A stretch of DNA of 64,000 nucleotides from the NCBI GenBank assembly GCA_964607515.1, contig CAZSKU010000001.1, positions 62,001 to 126,000 on the forward strand, read 5' to 3'. Shown piece after piece: positions 60,567-64,000 of the stretch. The notes under the pieces are model-generated. The model made no database searches, was not told the origin of the DNA, and was given only the letters and a program-made list of their open reading frames with translations. A program made the translations under genes and the position numbers. Positions within the stretch are counted from its first letter, which is position 1. The number at the start of each line of letters is the position of its first letter. This stretch comes from UBA6080 sp964607515 (GTDB lineage Bacteria > Fermentibacterota > Fermentibacteria > Fermentibacterales > JCC-6).

Positions 60567-61624
60567 CCCCGACACCCGCCGAGACCGCGGCCATGGACAG
60601 GGCTCTGGCCCTGGCTCAGAGCGGTTGGCCGGAGGTGTTTCCCAATCCCATGGTAGGCGCGGTGATTCTGGACCGGGACGGCGCCGTTATCGGCGAGGCT
60701 CACCATGAATGCTGCGGAGCCCCCCACGCCGAGATCATGGCCATGGACTGCGCCCGGAGGGGTTTGGAAGGGGCCACCCTGGTGGTGACCCTGGAGCCCT
60801 GTGCGCACCAGGGCAGAACCCCGCCCTGCGTTGACCGGATAGCCTCCTCGGGCATCCGGAGGGTGGTGGCGGCCATGACGGACCCGGATCCCCGGGTGAG
60901 CGGCCGTGGCTTCGAATACCTCCGGAGCCGGGGGATTGAGGTGGTTGCCGGTGTCAGGGAGAAGGAGGCCCTGGAGCTGAACAGGGTGTGGATACACTGC
61001 CTCAAGACCCGCAGGAGCTTTCTCCATCTCAAGATGGCCGTCTCGCTGGACGGCAGGGCGGCAGCCTCCGACGGCAGCAGCCGCTGGATCACCGGCCCCG
61101 AATCCCGGAAGAGAGTGAGGAGGATGCGGGGTGAATCCCACGCGGTAATGGTGGGTTCGGGTACCGTCCTCCTGGACAACCCCTCCCTGTCCCACGACGG
61201 CCCAGGCCCCGGACCCGTCCGGATAGTTGTTTCCGGAAGCCCTCTTCCGGAGGAGCTCAGGGTGTACTCCGACCACGGAAGGACCATCACCGCGGTGCCC
61301 GGGGGATCCGCCTGGACCCCCCGGGGAGAATCCATAGTGTTCGGCGACCTGGCGGACCTTCTTGCCCGAACCCTATCCCTGGGGCTGGGACTGGTGCTCT
61401 GCGAGGGCGGCCCCAGGCTTGCCACCGCGTTGATCAACGAGGCCCTGGTGGACCGGATAAGCGTGTTCACGGCGCCCAAGCTGCTCGGGGGCGGAGGAGT
61501 TCCGTTGTTCCACGATCTCTGGATCACCGACGTGGGAAGCGCCCTGTCGGTGGAGGACGTGGTTTCTGAGAGACTCGGGGGGGATACCCTGGTGGAGGGC
61601 AGGCTTGTTTACCGGTCTGATTGA
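60563..61624 (+). CDS. ribD: bifunctional riboflavin deaminase/reductase RibD
   Basis: 353 residues from GTG 60563 (GTGA overlap). The deaminase half has H-A-E near 55 and P-C-A-H-Q-G-R-T-P-P-C; the reductase half has K-M-A-V-S-L-D-G-R-A, D-G-S-S-R-W-I-T-G and C-E-G-G-P. It performs the second and third steps of riboflavin synthesis. No FMN riboswitch is possible at its start because the preceding gene overlaps. Confidence 0.96.
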   Translation: MTPTPAETAAMDRALALAQSGWPEVFPNPMVGAVILDRDGAVIGEAHHECCGAPHAEIMAMDCARRGLEGATLVVTLEPCAHQGRTPPCVDRIASSGIRRVVAAMTDPDPRVSGRGFEYLRSRGIEVVAGVREKEALELNRVWIHCLKTRRSFLHLKMAVSLDGRAAASDGSSRWITGPESRKRVRRMRGESHAVMVGSGTVLLDNPSLSHDGPGPGPVRIVVSGSPLPEELRVYSDHGRTITAVPGGSAWTPRGESIVFGDLADLLARTLSLGLGLVLCEGGPRLATALINEALVDRISVFTAPKLLGGGGVPLFHDLWITDVGSALSVEDVVSERLGGDTLVEGRLVYRSD

Positions 61625-62207
61625 GGGAACCGGAAGGGTCGTAACCGCCGGGGAGACGCTGTCACTGGAAACCGGGCTGTCCCCGGAACTCCGCCCCGGC
61701 GACAGCCTGGCGGTGGACGGATCGTGCCTCACCGTGGAACGGCTCACCGGATCCACGGCCAGGTTCCGGGTGAGTCCCGAGACCCTTCGCAGAACGGTAC
61801 CCCTTACTCCCGGCGTACGGGTGAACCTGGAGCGCCCGCTGGTCTTTTCAGGCAGGCTGCACGGACACCTGGTGACCGGCCACGTGGACTGCACCGGCAC
61901 CGTGGCTTCGGTGAGGAACCAGGGGAGATTCGCCCTGGTGGAGATAACATGCCCTTCAAGGTGGCACGAACTGCTGGTGGAAAAGGGCTCTGCGGCGGTG
62001 AACGGGATCAGCCTCACGGTGGCTGACCTGCTGCCCGGGGCCGGCTTTTCCGTGGCGGTGATACCGGAAACCCTGGACAGAACCAACGCGGGTCTGTGGA
62101 AGCCGGGTTACAGGGTGAACATCGAGTTCGACATCGTGGGCAAGTATCTGCAGCGCTTCTTTCAACAGCGATCCAACGGATTGAGGGAAAAGCTTGAGCA
62201 ATTCTGA
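61605..62207 (+). CDS. ribE: riboflavin synthase alpha chain
   Basis: 200 residues from TTG 61605, overlapping ribD by 20 bases; begins M-F-T-G-L-I-E-G as in the family. Two lumazine-binding barrels: G-D-S-L-A-V-D-G-S-C-L-T-V near 32-44, and the second with V-T-G-H-V-D and A-V-N-G-I-S-L-T-V. It dismutates two lumazines to riboflavin. Confidence 0.95.
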   Translation: MFTGLIEGTGRVVTAGETLSLETGLSPELRPGDSLAVDGSCLTVERLTGSTARFRVSPETLRRTVPLTPGVRVNLERPLVFSGRLHGHLVTGHVDCTGTVASVRNQGRFALVEITCPSRWHELLVEKGSAAVNGISLTVADLLPGAGFSVAVIPETLDRTNAGLWKPGYRVNIEFDIVGKYLQRFFQQRSNGLREKLEQF

Positions 62208-63426
62208 ATTCGCCACCGTTCCGGAAACCCTGGAGGTGCTCCGGAATGGCGGAATGGTGATAGTGGTGGACGACGAGAACCGGGAGAACGAGGGCGACCT
62301 GATGATTGCCGCCGACCACTGCGGCACCGGGGCGGTTAACTTCATGGCCAGGCACGCCAGGGGGCTGATCTGTCTGGCCATGGAAAGAGAGGCACTGGAG
62401 AGACTCGACCTCCGGGAGATGTGCCCGAGGAACACTTCCCTGCACGAGACCGCCTTCACCGTAAGCATCGACGCGGCGGAAGGAGTCACCACGGGAATAA
62501 GCGCCGCGGACCGGGCAAGGACCATCGCCGTGGCAATAAATCCCGAATCCAGGCCGGATGATCTGGCCCGTCCCGGCCATGTCTTTCCCCTGGCGGCCAG
62601 GGAGGGGGGCGTACTCACCAGGGTGGGACACACCGAGGCCGCGGTGGACTTCGCCAGGCTGGCGGGGCTCTGCCCCGCCGGAGTCATCTGCGAGATCATG
62701 AACGACGACGGCACAATGGCCAGGCTGCCGCAGCTCCGGGAGTTCGCCGCCGTTCACGGTCTTCTGATTACTTCGGTGGCGGAACTGGTGAACCATCGCA
62801 GAAGAACCGAGATACTGGTGGAGCTGCAGGCCGAGGCGGACCTGCCCACGGATTTCGGAGTGTTCCGGATGATGGTGTTCAGAAGCAGGGTGGACGGCGG
62901 CACCCACGTGGCCCTGGTGAAGGGCGACGTGCGGGGCAGGGAGAAGGTTCTGGTAAGGGTCCACTCCCAGTGCCTCACCGGAGACGTGTTCGGAAGCAGG
63001 CGCTGCGATTGCGGCTCTCAGCTTCACGGGGCCATGCGCAGGATATCCGAGGAAGGATTGGGGGTCGTGCTCTACATGGCTCAGGAGGGCAGGGGCATAG
63101 GACTGGCCAACAAGATCCGGGCTTACCACCTGCAGGACCACGGCCTGGACACTGTGGAGGCCAACGAGAAACTGGGTTTTCCCCCTGACCTCAGGGAGTA
63201 CGGCACCGGGGCCCAGATTCTCACCCGGCTGGGTCTTTCCACCATCCGGCTGCTCACCAACAACCCCCAAAAAATCGTCGGGCTTTCGGGCTACGGCCTT
63301 ACCGTTACCGAGAGGGTGGGCCTGGAAATACGTCCCACGAAAGAGAACAGGTTTTACCTCGCCACCAAGAAGAAGAAGATGGGTCACATCCTGAAGGGAG
63401 TCGGGGAAGATGGCATGGATTCATGA
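62194..63426 (+). CDS. ribBA: DHBP synthase / GTP cyclohydrolase II fusion
   Basis: 410 residues from TTG 62194, overlapping ribE by 14 bases. RibB half: D-D-E-N-R-E-N-E-G-D-L near 26-36 and R-P-G-H-V-F-P-L. RibA half: V-H-S-Q-C-L-T-G-D-V-F, R-C-D-C-G-S-Q-L with the three zinc cysteines, and E-G-R-G-I-G-L. It supplies both branches of the pathway. Confidence 0.97.
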   Translation: MSNSEFATVPETLEVLRNGGMVIVVDDENRENEGDLMIAADHCGTGAVNFMARHARGLICLAMEREALERLDLREMCPRNTSLHETAFTVSIDAAEGVTTGISAADRARTIAVAINPESRPDDLARPGHVFPLAAREGGVLTRVGHTEAAVDFARLAGLCPAGVICEIMNDDGTMARLPQLREFAAVHGLLITSVAELVNHRRRTEILVELQAEADLPTDFGVFRMMVFRSRVDGGTHVALVKGDVRGREKVLVRVHSQCLTGDVFGSRRCDCGSQLHGAMRRISEEGLGVVLYMAQEGRGIGLANKIRAYHLQDHGLDTVEANEKLGFPPDLREYGTGAQILTRLGLSTIRLLTNNPQKIVGLSGYGLTVTERVGLEIRPTKENRFYLATKKKKMGHILKGVGEDGMDS

Positions 63427-63931
63427 GGGACAGCTGGACGGGGAAGGGCTGAAGACGGCCCTGGTTGTGTCCAGGTTCAACGGCTTCATCACCGCGAAGC
63501 TTCTCGAAGGCGCCACCGACTGCCTTCTCCGTCACGGCGTGCTGGATGAGGACATGGACGTGTTCATGGTTCCGGGCGCGTGGGAGATACCGGCCATGGC
63601 AGCCAGACTGGCCCGTTCCGGTGGATTCGACCTTGTCATCTGTCTGGGGGCGGTGATCCGGGGCGAGACGCCGCACTTCGACCAGGTGGCCGGGGAGACC
63701 GCCCGGGGAGTCGGCCGGGCGGGGATGGAGGCTGATATCCCGGTGGTTTACGGAATCGTCACCGCTGATACAGTGGAGCAGGCCGTGGACAGGGCCGGAG
63801 CCAAGGGCGGCAACAGGGGTTTCGACGCGGCCATGACGGGGCTGGAAATGGTGAACCTTTACCGACAGGTCTACGGTTTCAGCGGGGATGGCGGTGAACC
63901 GGCCCCCGGGGAAGAGAAGGAAAAAGCCTAA
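63410..63931 (+). CDS. ribH: lumazine synthase
   Basis: 173 residues; ATG 63410 overlaps ribBA by 17 bases. V-S-R-F-N near 20-24, P-G-A-W-E-I-P, C-L-G-A-V-I-R-G-E-T-P-H-F-D and G-N-R-G-F-D-A-A match the family. It condenses DHBP with the pyrimidine product of RibD. An acidic-lysine tail extends the usual ~155-residue form. Confidence 0.96.
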   Translation: MAWIHEGQLDGEGLKTALVVSRFNGFITAKLLEGATDCLLRHGVLDEDMDVFMVPGAWEIPAMAARLARSGGFDLVICLGAVIRGETPHFDQVAGETARGVGRAGMEADIPVVYGIVTADTVEQAVDRAGAKGGNRGFDAAMTGLEMVNLYRQVYGFSGDGGEPAPGEEKEKA

Positions 63932-63940
63932 GCCGTGGGA

Positions 63941-64000
63941 ATGCGCACCAGGGCCAGGAAGTTTCTGCTGCAGTGCCGCTACGCCGCCGAGCTGAGCGGC
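63941..64000 (+). CDS. nusB: NusB antitermination factor (N-terminal fragment; runs off window)
   Basis: ATG 63941 (GTG 63935 in frame) opens a frame with no stop to the window end. The 20 visible residues, R-T-R-A-R-K-F-L-L-Q-C-R-Y-A-A-E, match the basic first helix of NusB, and nusB commonly follows ribH. Only this fragment is visible. Confidence 0.7.
   Translation, partial: MRTRARKFLLQCRYAAELSG

Noticed and set aside
60500..60570. FMN riboswitch before ribD
   Set aside because: There is no untranslated leader; the preceding gene overlaps the ribD start.

Overview
The window is a compact, GC-rich bacterial chromosome segment. Genes meet or overlap by 1-15 bases, several convergent pairs overlap at their 3' ends, and no gap exceeds about 260 bases. 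Lipoproteins, a SurA-like periplasmic isomerase, an EnvC-like factor, O-antigen-ligase-like and glycosyltransferase genes and HflKC point to a Gram-negative (diderm) cell. Three exported proteins end in FlgD-like / type IX-secretion-type sorting modules, which suggests the Fibrobacteres-Chlorobi-Bacteroidetes (FCB) superphylum or one of its fermentative candidate phyla. This placement is an inference; no rRNA is present. I see no tRNA, CRISPR array, insertion sequence or prophage gene.

Layout: 1-5364 (+) carries a partial GDD-repeat/HEAT protein, a lipoprotein with its own strong promoter and terminator, an inactivated beta-lactamase-fold protein, argF and a glycosyltransferase. 5350-12547 (-) is one long operon: NtrC-type activator, REC-GAF-HD-GYP regulator, enolase, a DivIC/FtsB-like protein, a membrane protein and rsgA. 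12587-20534 (+) is an envelope/polysaccharide operon: M23 lipoprotein, GT2, NodU-type carbamoyltransferase, an NtrC-like activator with a dead receiver, hflK, hflC and an RmlD-like reductase. It is followed by an orphan protein and a secreted metalloprotease. uvrA (-) then faces away from dnaK-grpE-dnaJ (+). 31105-32850 encodes a carboxyltransferase subunit.

32847-32996 is the most informative non-coding stretch: a promoter, a SAM-II riboswitch, an intrinsic terminator and a possible antiterminator, all directly ahead of metK. The metK operon continues with an EnvC-like factor, holB, ricT, metG and a glycosyltransferase. Two membrane proteases and a gingipain-like secreted protein follow. 43339-47550 (-) has an O-antigen-ligase-like protein, a PPIase-like lipoprotein and a propeller protein; 47709-48917 (+) is a secreted RCC1-repeat protein.

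48914-64000 is mainly metabolic: butyrate kinase and methylmalonyl-CoA mutase (-), an archaeal-type aspartyl-tRNA synthetase coupled to a small coiled-coil protein (+), a lipoprotein, a class II aldolase and lysine 6-aminotransferase (-). A plus-strand operon then runs from phosphate butyryltransferase through rpiB, wecB, a transglutaminase lipoprotein, ribD, ribE, ribBA and ribH into the start of nusB. Together the carboxyltransferase, mutase, Ptb and Buk suggest an anaerobic fermenter making ATP from acyl-CoA by substrate-level phosphorylation.
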